A stretch of DNA of 64,000 nt from contig NC_134027.1 in assembly GCF_964204645.1 (NCBI RefSeq), positions 10,962,485-11,026,484 of the forward strand. The letters run 5' to 3'. The translations under genes and the position numbers were made by a program. Of this stretch, positions 11,411-25,991 are shown in pieces; position 1 is the first letter of the stretch, and each line of letters starts with the position of its first letter. The notes under the pieces are model-generated. The model was not told the DNA's origin and did no database searches. It saw nothing but the letters and a program-made list of their open reading frames with translations. The DNA is from Tubulanus polymorphus (Eukaryota; Nemertea; Palaeonemertea; Tubulaniformes; Tubulanidae).

Positions 11411-13689
11411 CATTGTTGTGTGAAGTCGAGACAATCATATTTGATTGTGCAGTGATATCTTAATGTGTAACGTTCATGTTGTAGTCCGTTTCCAATAAGA
11501 TATGTCTGAAGCTTGGATGATCTAAAATTGGAAGAATGATTTAGTATCGCATGTCTTGAGAGGGAGCTTCTATCATGTACTAAACTGTGTAATAATAATA
11601 ACCTGCTTAGCCAGCTGGTTCTCTATGAAAGCGAAAATACATATTTTTGATCAAAGGCAAAGTTAAGATGATCTCACAGTGCAGAGTATTTCCTTGGTTT
11701 CTTGAAAAAAGCATTTCTCAGTGAGTAGCTGTTTGTTGTTTATTCTATTGAGATAAATATCAAGAGTGTTGTTATGTGAAATAAGTTGCTTTCCTAGTTT
11801 ATAAAATATATTCTAAACTACTGATATATTGTAGAATGCCGTTTTCGTAACGTGAAATAAAGCATACCAGGTTTATTGGTACCTTCAAAGAACTAATGGG
11901 CTAGTTGTGGGCCACTTCTAAACTTGTTGAAGCAGTAGATGATTAAACCAAGCCGCGTTCTCGATACTTAGAGAAAATAGCAAATCCAGACTACTCCGCT
12001 ACCTGTCTAGTGTCAGGGTTACAGAATAGTTCCAGAAGAGTTAGAACTCATTGTGGTCATCCAGAAATCGGAATCTGTTGCACTCAGTGGAAGCCTAGCT
12101 GAGATAACTTCAGCCTTAGCAAATCATTGAAGAAGTAATGGTCAAAATGTTCATTAAGTATAAATATACATACATGTATTACCATAGCACAAGTGTACAA
12201 TGTAAAAAATATGGTGTGAGCTAAAAATTTAAAGTACTCGGTATGGATTTATGCTTTTTGACTTGGCATTAATATTGTTAATAAATTCTATGTTTCAATA
12301 ATACAAGTTATTGTTTTAAAACTTATCGATTTCATTCTGAAGAATCTCTTAAATTGCTACGAGTCCATAATATCCGATGATTAAAAACATAATGTCAATA
12401 CTGTGAATAGATGGAATACAACTGCAAAATTCACCATTAATCATTGGGCACTGTTACGGCACTTTAGTTGAATTTAACAAGTCCTGGTTATAGATCAGTT
12501 TTCCAGGAACTGTTTGACTCTTTCGTTAAATTCATCCTCATATCTCAGGTGAATATTGTGTTTTCCATTTGGGTAACGTTCCAATCTGTATAGAATAAAA
12601 ATATGTATATTTAGGTCATATTAGTAAAGTGCAAGACCATTCAACCTATGTTAGCTTATTTCCAACCCAGCGGCCTGTTCATAGCCCAGTTACTAGCTGA
12701 GCCCAGTGTTACGTACATTGAAGATAACTTAAGATAAGACTTAAGGACAAGGTACATTGCCTACCGCTAAGTCGAAATTTAAGCCTGAACATATGCCAAG
12801 AACCTACGTAACCTTAGTAAACATTATCTTGAGTTTATCAAACCCTTCATGGTAGTGAAATCAGGACGATCCCCACCTAGTTTCCGCCAGGGACCAATAA
12901 ATAGCTTTTAGGTCGAAAGTACCATTGTAGGCTATAGCAACACATTGAAACTACCGTATTTTAGGAAGCACAAGTTTCTTTACTTGTATTATTTTGAAAT
13001 TAAAGTCAAGCGCAAATCAGTCTGGAATATACTTACATTGAACCAGCTATATTTTCATGAAGGTATATTGGATGGTTTTCCGGAACAAGAGGATCTTTAT
13101 CTCCGTGAAGAATCAATGTTGGACATTTAACGTCTTTTAAATCATATTTGAATATGTTGCCTACAAATCGAAATTAGTACATTAGTACCGGTAAATATTA
13201 CTTATTTACGCATTGCTTTGCATAACATGATGCTATGAAGTTTTTGAAGCTACGTACCTTCTTCACCGTTACTCGCGTATTTCAGAATGCTTTGCACCCA
13301 TGACTCCCACAAATCTTTGAATTTCTCATATCCGTACATGTCGACGAATGGTTGTTTCATTCTGTCGCTCCATTTATTCAAATCATAAATACCTATGATA
13401 GAAGTATATAGACAAAATCCTTTTTCGCACTATCAGTCTGAATGATGTTCCCTTAAATTGTCTCATCCAAAAAATTCATTACTCAGACGCTTGAGTATGC
13501 TTTAAAGTGGAATAAGTCTACTCGAGAATTTAAATCAATCAATTAATTGTATTAATTAGCCAATCAGAAATTCTGTTCTATTTCAGCCCAAGTTTTTCCA
13601 TTTATAGTATTTCCATGAAATTTGCCTCCACAAGTATACAGCCAGCAATCTGACAGGTGCCGCAAGTTTTCGTGCGGTGAACCTTCGCA

Positions 13690-13785
13690 TGTACCTGGGC
13701 ATTCGGGCTAGTGTGGCAGGGTTTCGTACTGGTAACCGAGTGTAGCAATACCATCAGGTTTGAATACCTGCCACGTAGGATGCTA
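13690..13785 (+). repeat. tRNA-derived SINE copy in BPHL copy A intron 4
   Basis: GGGCTAGTGTGGCAGGGTTT is followed by CCATCAGGTTTGAATACC. The matching intron of copy B (20336-21035) lacks it but keeps the downstream GCTAAATA(T/C)GGGGATGTTTT, so it appears to have inserted after the duplication. Confidence 0.5.
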
Positions 13786-14457
13786 AATACGGGGATGTTT
13801 TTGGCAAGGAACACGTCATGCTTACGGTAATCCTAAGCCCTAACAGACTTGAAGCTGAATGGCCCAGTTACTCCTATTGTATTTTATTAATCCAGTGACA
13901 GGTGTATATAAATTAAACTTAATTTGGAAGCCTAGCCAATTATAGGCGCTAACGAGAAAGCGGCCATCTATTCTGAGTGGATAGATACCATGATAACAAG
14001 CTTTGTCCTTTTCGTCGCAGTAACTGTTCGAACCCCAGACAATTAATTTGTGGACTAATTTCGGATATCGCGCGGCTAATATAACACCCGTATTTCCTCC
14101 ATCACTCCATCCCATCACCGAGAAATAGGGTTTACCAATTTTCTGCAAATATTGTTGTTCGATATGAATTTATTAAATCGTCATAATAAGTTTTAGGCTT
14201 TGCTGAAAACTTTTCGAGCAGTCGATACCTTCATAAACTCAGCAGCGACTTCAGCATCGTCGTGTAAAAATTGTTCAGTCCATTTTCGTTCGGGAGGTGT
14301 ACTCTTCCCATAACCGGGCGGATCAAATGCGACTAATGTTACATCTTTTCCCCAGTTGTGTTTCAGTTGCGGTCCAAAATCAGTTTCTCCACAGCCTATA
14401 AAACACGAAATCCAATGAACGAAACTTCTCGAGCACCAGGGGCCCGACATAAAAAGT

Positions 14458-15064
14458 TTTTGACCCCAAAACCTTTCGAAAAAATTAGGTTCGATTGCCG
14501 CCCGTGCCGAAGCTCACCCCAACATGAACCCTGGCTGCAAACCCTTAATTGGTTAATTACATTGCCCAAGATTTCTTGTGCGGACAGGTTGTCGCTATGC
14601 GGCTGCCGGTCTAAATGTCTAGCCAAACGTGGTGAGCTTTGGTGGGAGGCAATCAAACCCTGGCAAGCGAGGATGGGCCTAAATCTGAAACATGAGGGAA
14701 AGTCACAGACCATGTTGCCCAAGCCCCTGTGCATATTCAGGGTTTGGGCGTCGGCAACCGTCGAGATATGCGGCACCTTTGTCAGGGACCCCAATTATCA
14801 CACATTTGCTGAGGCTTGGGTAGTCATAGTCAGTCACTAGTTAGTTACCTAATCGTTGGTGGTAAGCTTTTCATAATCGGATGAGCTTATACCAACTACG
14901 TATGTGGTTTGTGAAAATATGCGATCGTGAAACTAAACCACAGTAAGGTTACTGGTTACTGACTAACTCAGTAACCTGACCGTGGTTTAGTTTCACGATC
15001 GCATATTTTCACAAACCCATCTGATTATAAAAGCTTACCACCAACGATAAAGGTAACAAACTAA
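14458..15064. repeat. Insertion in BPHL copy A intron 2 ending in a foldback element
   Basis: After GACATAAAAAGT, shared with copy B, copy A has about 600 extra bases. The last part, 14838-15064, is two head-to-head copies of a roughly 115-bp element. The left arm begins TAGTTAGTTACC and the right arm is its reverse complement with GTGGTTTAGTTTCACGATCG shared. A single copy lies at 25992-26108. 14458-14837 has open frames on both strands but no known protein. Confidence 0.6.
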
Positions 15065-17322
15065 TAAGGCATGGGGTAAGATCTCAGACGTTCATTTTAC
15101 CCAATGCACCAGGTATCAGCAGGATTGTACGGTCAGCATTTGGATTACCAACGATCTCATAATGAATAGTTTTACCATTGACGTCAACCAAATGGCTTGA
15201 TCTACAAAAATGACCAAATGCCACATTTTTGAGGGCCTTATGTTGTTTTTTAAAGTTGACAAGAAAAAACAGGACGAGCAAAAAATGATCGAAATTGTGA
15301 GTAACGTAATTCTAAATTCTGTTTCAAACGTTCAAGGTATTTATTCACTAGTTGACACTCACAAATAAGGCGTACTGAAATGGAATTTCCTGACCAAACT
15401 TCCCAACGTTTTAGTGTTTCGAAAAAGATTCGAAATCTTTAGTGCAGAAATATTCATTTTGAGAGCTGTCACGAACCGGTTCTCACAAACCTTGAACCAT
15501 GATGTGGCGCCACCTCTCCAATGTTTTGTAGATATAATTAAGATAGTAAAGTCGAGACCCAACAAATGATTTAATTTTGGAGATTATATTTTCGTGTATT
15601 CATACTCTAGACTATTGAATTATAGATTTATATCTGTGGTCGATTTTTTAGTACAACAGTTTTTTTTTTATATTTGAGATGCGTGTTCGATCGAAACGGG
15701 TAAAGAATCTACCGGTACCGGTACTAAAAAAGTACAAAATTAGAATCTGAAATTAGTAATCAAATTCATATGCGTGGACTTAACAGCCTGCTCAATAACA
15801 TGTGACAATGTATACGGCTACTCTCAAGAACCCTCACCTACTGCAGACCCAGACAGAAAGTCTGATATCAAATGTTCCGCTTGTTTATTTAATATGGCCC
15901 TCTTGTACGGTAACAATTAACCCATGCAAGAATTGAAATTAATTGCAGGAAGATGTACTGATACTTAACGATGAAATATATCCTCGCTGAAATGAGTTTG
16001 AATGGTGATTATTTATTTAATTTTTCTCGCACCGACGTTTTGGTTAAGATTATTGTATTTTCGCAATGAGGAAAAGAAAAGTGTCATAACAGACAGAATT
16101 GGAAAAAATTACAGCATTCTTTTATTTTTACACCTGGTTTTTCTTATAGTAATTTTCGCTAAGTTATAGCCGGGCATCCCCACGGCGTCGCACCCGAAGA
16201 GCTGGAACTATCAAATAAATTCAGGGCAACATCGATCGAACGATTTTGGTGCCGTATAACGCATGATACTTAATTTACAGTTCGATTGGTAGATTTTCTG
16301 AGTTCTTGCTCTTCGAAACGATGTACCGTACATGTATTGTACAACATCTGCTATATTATAATATAGTGAAGAATTATTACGGTCGGATGTGTCTCGAGGG
16401 AGAGGGGATACATGCTTTCAAGCCAAGTCTTGGAAAAGCATCTGTGTCGGTGTCGTTTGACAAGAACAAGTTTCAAGTTTCAAGTTTGTTTATTCATCAT
16501 AATCAAATGACATGATCGTCAATGAAAAGCGAATTAGAAGAAAACAAAATAATATATATATACAATACTAGGATTACAAAAATATTTACAAGAAAGAGTG
16601 CGATGATTCCGAACATAGTTACCGTACTCGGTTACTCGGAAGTGGTATTGAAGCAAACTTCACCGAGTTGAGAATCGGGAAATTGAGCTTGATTTTAGCC
16701 CACTTGGAACTCACGCACTTTCCATTTGTTCGTCGCCAGTATTTCCTTCTTTCCTTCACAGTATCTAATATTGGAACTGGTGCCTGGGAATTTTTGTAGC
16801 CGCAATCATTTCCCAAAATTGTGGCTAATTGACAAGTGCTATTGATTGTGACGAGTATTGTACGAAGTTAAATTCATCTCACAATGTGTAGGCCTAATAA
16901 TTTCTTGGTTGGAACTATCAGTTACTGTTTGTTGTTTATTCTATGAGATTCCGCTGTATAGCAAAAGCAGAGTGCTCTACCAGCCTTATAACAGGGTGAC
17001 GGATTATTCTATTCCAGAATAATGTAGTTAGAGATTATTCTGGTCTGCCTAGGATACTTACAGCCTCATAAAATCAATAGAATCAATGAAGTAATTGGTA
17101 AAATGTTCAATAAATATAAATGTATATTTATTTCCGTAGCCCAAGTATACAATATAAAAGATATGCTGAGCGAAAAAGATATAAAATAGACTTATGCTTG
17201 GCACTGATATTTTAAATAAATTCTACACCTATGTTCATACATATAACTTTAGAATTTCCTTATTGTTGCAAGTTTATGATATATCAGATGATCTAAAACA
17301 AAGTATTTCAATTTCACTGTAT

Positions 17323-17960
17323 CAATAAAATACATGCTAATACCGTGTATCAATAACATACACGCTTAAACTGTGTATGAATAAAATACATGCTAATAAC
17401 GTGTATCAATAAAATACATGCTAATACCGTGAATCAATACACGCTTAAACGGTGTATGAATAAAATACATGCTAATAACGTGTATCAATAAAATACATGC
17501 TAATACCGTGTATCAATAACATACACGCTTAAACTGTGTATGAATAAAATACATGCTAATAACGTGTATCAATAAAATACATGCTAATACCGTGTATCAA
17601 TAACATACACGCTTAAACTGTGTATGAATAAAATACATGCTAATAACGTGTATCAATAAAATACATGCTAATACCGTGTATCAATAACATACACGCTTAA
17701 ACTGTGTATGAATAAAATACATGCTAATACCACGTGTCAATAAAATACATGCTAATACCGTGTATCAATAAAATACATGCTAATACCGTGTATCAATAGA
17801 ATACATGCTAATACCGTGTATCAATAGCTAATACTGTTTACACTGTAAATAAAATTGCTTAAACTGTGCATACCGGTAAATAAAACATGTGCTTATACTG
17901 TGTATCAATAGAATACATGCTAATACTGTGTATAAATAAAAAACATGTATAAACTGCGTA
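17323..17960. repeat. Minisatellite, 28-bp units in an 84-bp higher-order repeat
   Basis: Three 28-bp unit types follow one another as A-B-C: A starts CAATAAAATACATGCTAATA, B CAATAACATACACGCTTAAA and C GAATAAAATACATGCTAATA. The A-B-C block recurs about five times up to about 17700. It then gives way to plain A-type units and decays by 17960. There are no unique spacers, so this is not a CRISPR array. Confidence 0.9.
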
Positions 17961-18540
17961 TAAATAAAATATACTAGATACAAGAAACTTTATTGAGTCT
18001 TAAGACAATACAATATATCATATCAACATTTGCACTAAAAAGTAGGACAATACACAGATGTCACTGTTCAATCATCAAGTTACATTAATTATTTAATACG
18101 CTGCTCGAATCCACATAGATGGCAGCACATGTGTTTCATCCCCTAACATCAACAATACACAACCACAGGGGCCTTGCCACACTTTGACAATGGATGGACG
18201 ATACCAGTATCTCCATATAAAAAGATTGGGACACTGGCATCCCTCCATCCACCATCAAACCGCGACAAGCCCCTGTGTACAAAACAAGAGTCTTCTATTA
18301 GGCAGAATTATTATATTTCACTGAATAGCATTCTTGCAAAAATTTCATGCACGGTACCGGTATGTCAACTTCTTGTGATCCTTACATTATTTAACATTTT
18401 TCTTCATTAGAAAGATAATCAAAGTCAACAACAAAGTTGAATTACTTTTCAAATAAAACCTCTCTGTTTTTGGAATCTGGAGCAGTCAGTACAAAAGTAT
18501 ACTGCGTATTTATAAAATACCAGAGGTGGAGATCCAGTAT

Positions 18541-19340
18541 GGGAGCGTTCCCATCTTACGTACCTCTATTGGGGGGAAGGGGGTTACTGAATTTTGGTAC
18601 AAAGTGGTACATGGGGGAGGGAGGTCAGCATAAAAGGTAGTACTTTGAGGGAGGGGGTATTAATCAATTTTGGTCAGGGTCCAATCTAAGTACTCGTCCG
18701 GGACAAGTATATTTCTAGTGCAAGTGGGTTATCATTATCACTTGTCAACTGGATGAGTGCAACTTTACGTCTCAAAGCTTTTTTCCCACTGGGTACAACA
18801 AATGATTGTGCCACCAGTCTGTCTAGCTGTGTAGGGCAAGTTGATATTTGAGGGGGTCAAGTGAAATTTCAGATAGGTATGCTCCACCGGCAAGTGGCTT
18901 TTAATTCTTTAGATCGGACCCTGTTGGTATGTACTTTACGCACCAAACTCAAATGAAAATAGCCGATACTGGTGTTTTACAGTGGAACCTCGTTACAACA
19001 AACTTCACGGGACCAGAGAATATGTTCGTTATAACCAATAGTCCGTTAAATCCAGTATGAAATTAATTGAATTTTCTTACTTGGGACGTAATTCTATATT
19101 TGTTATATCTGTTGAATCGTTGTATCCGAGTTCGTTATCAGCTTTTAGAACCTGGTATATAAAATCAATAAACAACAATAATTGCTTAATTCAGGTATTT
19201 ATATTTTGTTCTGATTTCTGTTTGGATCATGGGTGCCATGGTACGTACCTAAGAGGGGGTCAGTGAATTTGGTACAAAGGTGGTACGAGGGGGGTCAGAA
19301 GAACAGGAGATTTTGCGGTACGTAATTTGTGAACGCTCCC
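18541..19340. mobile_element. Inverted-repeat DNA transposon (GGGAGCGTTC family) with nested insertion
   Basis: The left end GGGAGCGTTCCCATCTTACG and the right end TTTGTGAACGCTCCC are inverted. The interior has TACGTACC motifs and G-rich GGTCAGTGAATTTGGTAC blocks shared with 48537-48910 (opposite orientation). It is non-coding and longer than the other copy because another element sits at 18980-19136. Confidence 0.65.
18980..19136. mobile_element. Nested pogo/Tigger-like MITE, right end truncated
   Basis: It starts CAGTGGAACCTCGTTACAAC and shares GAATTTTCTTACTTGGGACG and TATATTTGTTATATC with the complete copy at 52013-52160. The host element reads GGTGTTTTA directly before it and TCAGCTTTTAG after it, which are adjacent in the empty copy at 48.5 kb. 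The terminal bases of the right end are lost. Confidence 0.65.
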
Positions 19341-19429
19341 TAACCAGAAACCGGAATTGAATTATTATAGGAATCGTAAAATTGTTCAGACACATGTGAG
19401 TTGAATTTAACAAGCCCTGGTTTCATTAA

Positions 19430-21986
19430 TCAGTCGTCCAAGAACTGTTTGACTCTTTCGTTAAATGCATCCGCGTATCTCAGGTGAATATTGTGTTTAC
19501 CATTTGGGTAACGTTTTAATCTACAAAATAGACAAGTTTATGCAAGTCGATTTTAGAAAGCGAAAGACCATAAAAGCGATGATAACTGGCATATTTTCAA
19601 CCTGGAGTCCTGTTTCATAGACCAGTTACAACCTAAAGTACATTAATCTTAAGTACATTTATGACAACTTTGAGCCTATCATGAATTTAAGCCTGGACCT
19701 TTTTTGTACGCAGAACGCACAATCTAGTAGCATATACATTACTGCAATCAGAGTAAATTTTATCTCGAGTTTCGGAAAGAAATCAGGACAATTCCCACCA
19801 AATTGTAGTTTATTTCCCTCCTGAGATGAATTACAAGCTTCAAAGTTGTAAGTATGGTAGGCTATGAGGGATACGGCTTAGGAAACTCATTCCAGGAAGC
19901 ACAAGTTTCTTTTGCTTGTTCATCTGAGTTGAAATAAAAGTCATGAACAAGTGTTTTTGTTGATTACGGTAAGCCTGGATTATATGTACTTACGTCGAAC
20001 CAGCTATATTTTCATGTAAGTAGGTCGGATGGTATACCGGGACTTGTGGGTCTTTATCTCCGTGAAGAATAAGTGTTGGACACTTAACATTTTTTAAGTC
20101 ATCTTTATATATGTTGCCTATAAATCAAAATTCATGAAATTTGCTCATCTACACATTGCAATGTCTTAATTTCTGCTATGAAGTTTTTATGGCTACGTAC
20201 CTTCTTCACCATTACTCGCATATTTCAGAATGCTTTGCACCCATGACTCCCATAAATCTTTGAATTTCTCGTATCCGTACATGTCAATGTACGGTTGTTT
20301 CCTGCTATGGCTCCATTTATTCAACTCATCAATACCTACGATAAATATTATAGACAAAATCCATTTTGAAAATATTGGTTCACACTGAATGATGTTCGTA
20401 TAATTGTGCCAGCCAAAAATGCACTACAGAACACTCCTATTTACTCAAATACTTTCAAGTCGAATAACCTTTTTCCAACTCGAACACAAATGTTTGAACC
20501 AATGTAAAAGAATGTGAATTAAATTCCATTGTCGATCTCGAATTCTCGCCTCAAACTCGAACAAAAATCGCTAGTCCCAATTGGATTTAGTTTTAGGGGT
20601 TTACCGTAGTTTTCCTTAAAATTCAGTAACTATAGGCTTTTTATTCTAGATTGGTTCTATAGGCCAGCTAAATATGGGGATGTTTTCGCTAGAAGTAAAC
20701 CTCACTAAACCCACCTTACCACACTATCAAAGCTTAACGGCCCAGTTTCTTGAAAGTTGATTAAAGTTAGATTTTCATTCAGGAGCCAGTAGCCCAAAAA
20801 TTGGTTAGAGTTATACCAGTGGATAAATGACTTAGTGACAATCAAAAAGTCTATTGTTACTATAGCCGGTTATCTTAAACCAGCTTTTGAGCAAATGGCC
20901 ACAGAGCTATTTTGTTTACCACGGTATCTATCAGCTGCTTTAAATTTAACTTAAGATCTCAGCGAACGATCGCCTTTCTTATTTTGACGTCTGGCCACCG
21001 GTCGAGGCAGCCATCTTTTTGAGAAGGATATATACCATGATAACAGGCTCTCATCTCCTCGTCGCAGTAACTGTTCGAACCCCAGATAACCAATTTGTGG
21101 ACTAATTTCGGATATCGCGCCGCCAGGATAACGCCCGTATTGCCTCCATCACTCCATCCCATCACTGAGAAATAAGGCTTGCCAATTTTCTACAAAATAT
21201 ATATATATATATATATGTAATATGAAAAATTAAATAGTTAGAAGTTATTATAGGCTTTCGTTGGAAATTTTTAAGGGGGAACCTTCATAAACTTGGCAGC
21301 GACTTCAGCATCGTTGTGTAAAAATTGTTCAGTCCATTTTCGTTCGGGAGGTGTACTCTTCCCATAACCGGGTGGATCAAATGCGACTAATGTTACATCT
21401 TCTCCCCAGTTGTGTTTCAGTTGCGGTCCAAAATCAGTTTTTCCGGAACCTATAAAAACGTGAAATCCATTTAATGAAATTTCTCAGTCACAAGAGCCCA
21501 ACATAAAAAGTGACCCATGTATCCTAGGTACTAAGAAAATCGTTATTTTTTTACATTTTTTATAATACATATAGTACCGGTACCCGTAGGATACCAAATA
21601 CGTCCATGGCTCAGGGTAAAATCTCTGGCGTCCACGCTAATTTACCTAATGCACCAGGTATCAGCAGGATTGTACGGTCAGCATTTGTATTACCAACAAT
21701 CTCATAATGAATAGTTTTACCACTGACATCAACCATATGGCTCGAGCTACAAACAACACACGACATTGACAAATATTAAATTAAATTGACCAATACAAAA
21801 ACTAAAATTATAAACATGATAAAGGACAACAGCAAAAATTTGTGAATTATTTCTGTATTAAACGTTCAAGGTATTAAGATTGGTTAACGCTTACAAATAA
21901 GGCGTGCTGTAATGTAATTTTCTGACAAAACTTCCCAACGTTTTAGTGTTTAGAAGATGCGTAATCTTAAGCGCAGAAATATACAT
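19430..21986 (-). CDS. BPHL: BPHL-like alpha/beta hydrolase (valacyclovir hydrolase), copy B, intact
   Basis: Serine hydrolase of the biphenyl hydrolase-like family, which cleaves amino-acid ester prodrugs and related esters and is usually mitochondrial. Seven exons on the minus strand: 21986-21895, 21746-21646, 21449-21283, 21189-21036, 20335-20201, 20117-19994, 19520-19430, open throughout, 287 residues (human protein 291). The presequence starts MYISALKITHLLNTKTLG. SGKTDFGPQLKHNWGEDVTL follows the oxyanion region. The nucleophile is Ser133 in GWSDGG, the next residue Asp134 matching the family's amino-group selectivity residue. The acid is Asp239 in GDKDPQ and the base His267 in GKHNIH. 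Exon sizes equal those of copy A except exon 1 (one codon fewer) and exon 5. The donor of exon 3 (GTTCCC) is weak, where copy A has GTATCG. This is probably the working copy. Confidence 0.88.
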
Positions 21987-22856
21987 TGGTGCGAGCTGTC
22001 ATAAGTCATACCTTGGACCACGATGTGGTGCCACCTTGCGTAAATTTTCAAAACTAATATAGTAAGGTCGAGTACCATAAAAACTTTAATTTTACACTTT
22101 TTTATGACGTACAGATTATAGACGAAGAAAAGTGTTACAACTAATACTAATAATACTTATAGAAGTTAATATTAACGAGTATAAAATTAGTATAACTTAC
22201 AATGTCCATTTTTAAAATTTCACTTTCTTTGCTAAGGTGGTGATGGTTTACCCCTTTCCCGGACCGTGTTCTAATGCAGACAGAGTAGGACATTTTTGAA
22301 TCGAGTTTAAAGAATCTCGATAATTGAACTACGCGCAGAAGTTATTCAATAACAACGTTATTCGGCTAAAAACAATTCATGACCTTATCGATCTTATATA
22401 TCAAAATACATAAAGTATTTTAATAGCAGACCCACCCATTGAGTTACGTAGTTCTATGTCGGTAACCACTTTCCAGACAGAATAGGGCAATTTCTAAAAT
22501 CGAAATTTCCTCAGTTTAATTAAGCAGTTCATTCAATAAAACAATGCCGTACGGCTAAAAACAACCCACAGTACATTCTCTCGTAATTAAAATTGTAAAT
22601 AAATGCAAAAAGATGTTTATTTCTTTGACGGTTAAAGTGGTGGGATAGCTGCTGAAGCCAATGAACGCGAAGAATAATGATGTCATTGCGGATGCGTGCA
22701 ACGCGTGATACGGCTGGTGAGCCCGAGGTATAAAGTCGTTCCCGCGCTCGGAATTGAGCTCCATTGTTATTAGGGACTGACTCCGTTCTCTATACAAAGC
22801 TACGGGAAGCAGATATTGTTCATTCGATTCTCAATTAAATATACATACAACCAAAG
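21987..22856. promoter_or_regulatory. Divergent upstream region of BPHL copy B and beta-tubulin 1
   Basis: A TATA box GTATAAAG at 22728-22735 lies about 120 bases before the tubulin ATG. No other gene is visible. The two genes are transcribed away from each other, about 870 bases apart. Confidence 0.5.
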
Positions 22857-24864
<2,008 letters not shown>

Positions 24865-25258
24865 ATTATGTAGTACAGAATTTTTCTGCACACGCGTTCA
24901 CATATTTGAATTCAGAATTTCGAAACATTCCCGGAATATCTCCTCGTCGCGAGGCTTTCAATGTCTTCATATCTCGGATTTAAAGGCTATTTATTCAACC
25001 TAACTGTGCGTAATTTTCTTGGACTGAAACTCGCAATCGCTGCTTCTAAGTCAACCGGTCATGTGCATTTGATTTCGTTTAGAAAAGCTGTCTTTTATTT
25101 ATTTGTATTTTTATACATTTTGTAATAGTGATTTTAATTTTCCTCGTCGTCTCTCTTGAGTTCCTGATTATAGATCCTATCAAAATTGAAAAGTGACATA
25201 TATATATTAACGATGTGAGCTGTAATAATAATTAATTACTGTGTTGATCGAGCCGGTA

Positions 25259-25264
25259 AATAAA
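25259..25264 (+). terminator. Polyadenylation signal of beta-tubulin 1
   Basis: AATAAA about 395 bases after the stop codon. Confidence 0.5.
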
Positions 25265-25991
25265 TGTCAAATGAAATTCGATTAATTAAGAGCTTTGTTG
25301 TAGTTGAATTTATTTGCTGCACCGTATTCGTCATGCAGAGGGCTATAGGGCGAGGATCGGATCACATTTATAGGGCTCGTATATCTCGACACATGTTCGC
25401 TGTACCTATTACGCTATGATACCGAATTACCTAACAACATTTTTATGGCTGTAAAAATTCCGTTGGTGAAGCGCGCTGCGCTGAGAAATATAAATAGGGC
25501 CTACATCATTACGCGCTGTCTGTGAACTTCGGATTGTGGAAGTGCTACACAGACGGAACAGAGCGATGACTAATCGATCCGTGCCTGCTGCAACCGATGA
25601 TTCATCCTCCTGGTAGCCATGGTTACAGACTAGTGAACGGCGGGAAATGGTCTAGCAGTCTATCTCCTGAGGTGAAAAACCTGTTTGCTGCCTGATTTAC
25701 CCGACCCCAAACGATCACCATTTCTAGAAGATCAGAATCCCACTATGGCGTTGAAATGTCTGAGAAAATTTGGCCCCATTATACTCGCTGACAGTAGACC
25801 TGGCGATTTTTTTGTGAGGGTGTCAATTATCGAGGATCGACATTAGTGATGATAAAATGTGTTAATAGTGTTTGTGAGGATCATGTTGATCGTTTGAGAG
25901 GATCGTCATTAATGATGATACATAAAATGTCATGTGCGTATGGGGAATCATATATGATAAGTGGATCTACAGGTGCGGATACTCTCTCACC

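Larger units (their letters stand above)
10802..12494. other. Intergenic, with SINE copies and the 3' flank of the BPHL duplication
   Basis: No gene seen. Two tRNA-like SINE copies lie at about 11100-11200 and 11318-11410. From about 11720 to 12300 the sequence resembles 16915-17260 (shared GCTGTTTGTTGTTTATTCTA-like start, similar order after it), so this flank was duplicated together with the BPHL gene. Confidence 0.6.
12495..15457 (-). pseudogene. BPHL: BPHL-like alpha/beta hydrolase, copy A, frameshifted
   Basis: Homologue of biphenyl hydrolase-like protein (valacyclovir hydrolase), a serine hydrolase cleaving amino-acid esters, usually mitochondrial. Exons on the minus strand: 15457-15363, 15201-15101, 14395-14229, 14142-13989, 13393-13258, 13160-13037, 12585-12495, with good splice sites. 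The N terminus is a likely mitochondrial presequence (MNISALKISNLFRNTK). The nucleophile motif GWSDGG is in exon 4, GDKDPL in exon 6 and GKHNIH in exon 7, so the full triad is encoded. Exon 5 is 136 bases against 135 in copy B: a run of four T (around 13378-13383) shifts the frame and gives TAA a few codons on, before the Asp and His. Either the copy is dead, or this is an indel error in the assembly; every other exon is open. Intron 2 carries a roughly 600-bp insertion that copy B lacks, and intron 4 a SINE. Confidence 0.8.
15458..19429. other. Intergenic between the BPHL copies
   Basis: No gene seen. Contents in order: divergent upstream flank of copy A; repeat-like tail CAAGTTTCAAGTTTCAAG near 16460; duplicated 3' flank (16915-17260); minisatellite (17323-17960); inverted-repeat transposon with nested insertion (18541-19340). 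Confidence 0.6.

Noticed and set aside
11273-11455. 60-residue frame that starts with ATG
   Set aside because: It lies across a SINE copy and has no domain or splice context.
14358-14840. Overlapping frames of 160 (+) and 132 (-) residues in the BPHL copy A intron
   Set aside because: They cross the exon 3 boundary, have no domain, and lie in inserted repeat DNA absent from copy B.
17323-17960. Repeats that resemble a CRISPR array
   Set aside because: Units are contiguous 28-bp variants with no unique spacers, in a eukaryotic setting; it is a minisatellite.
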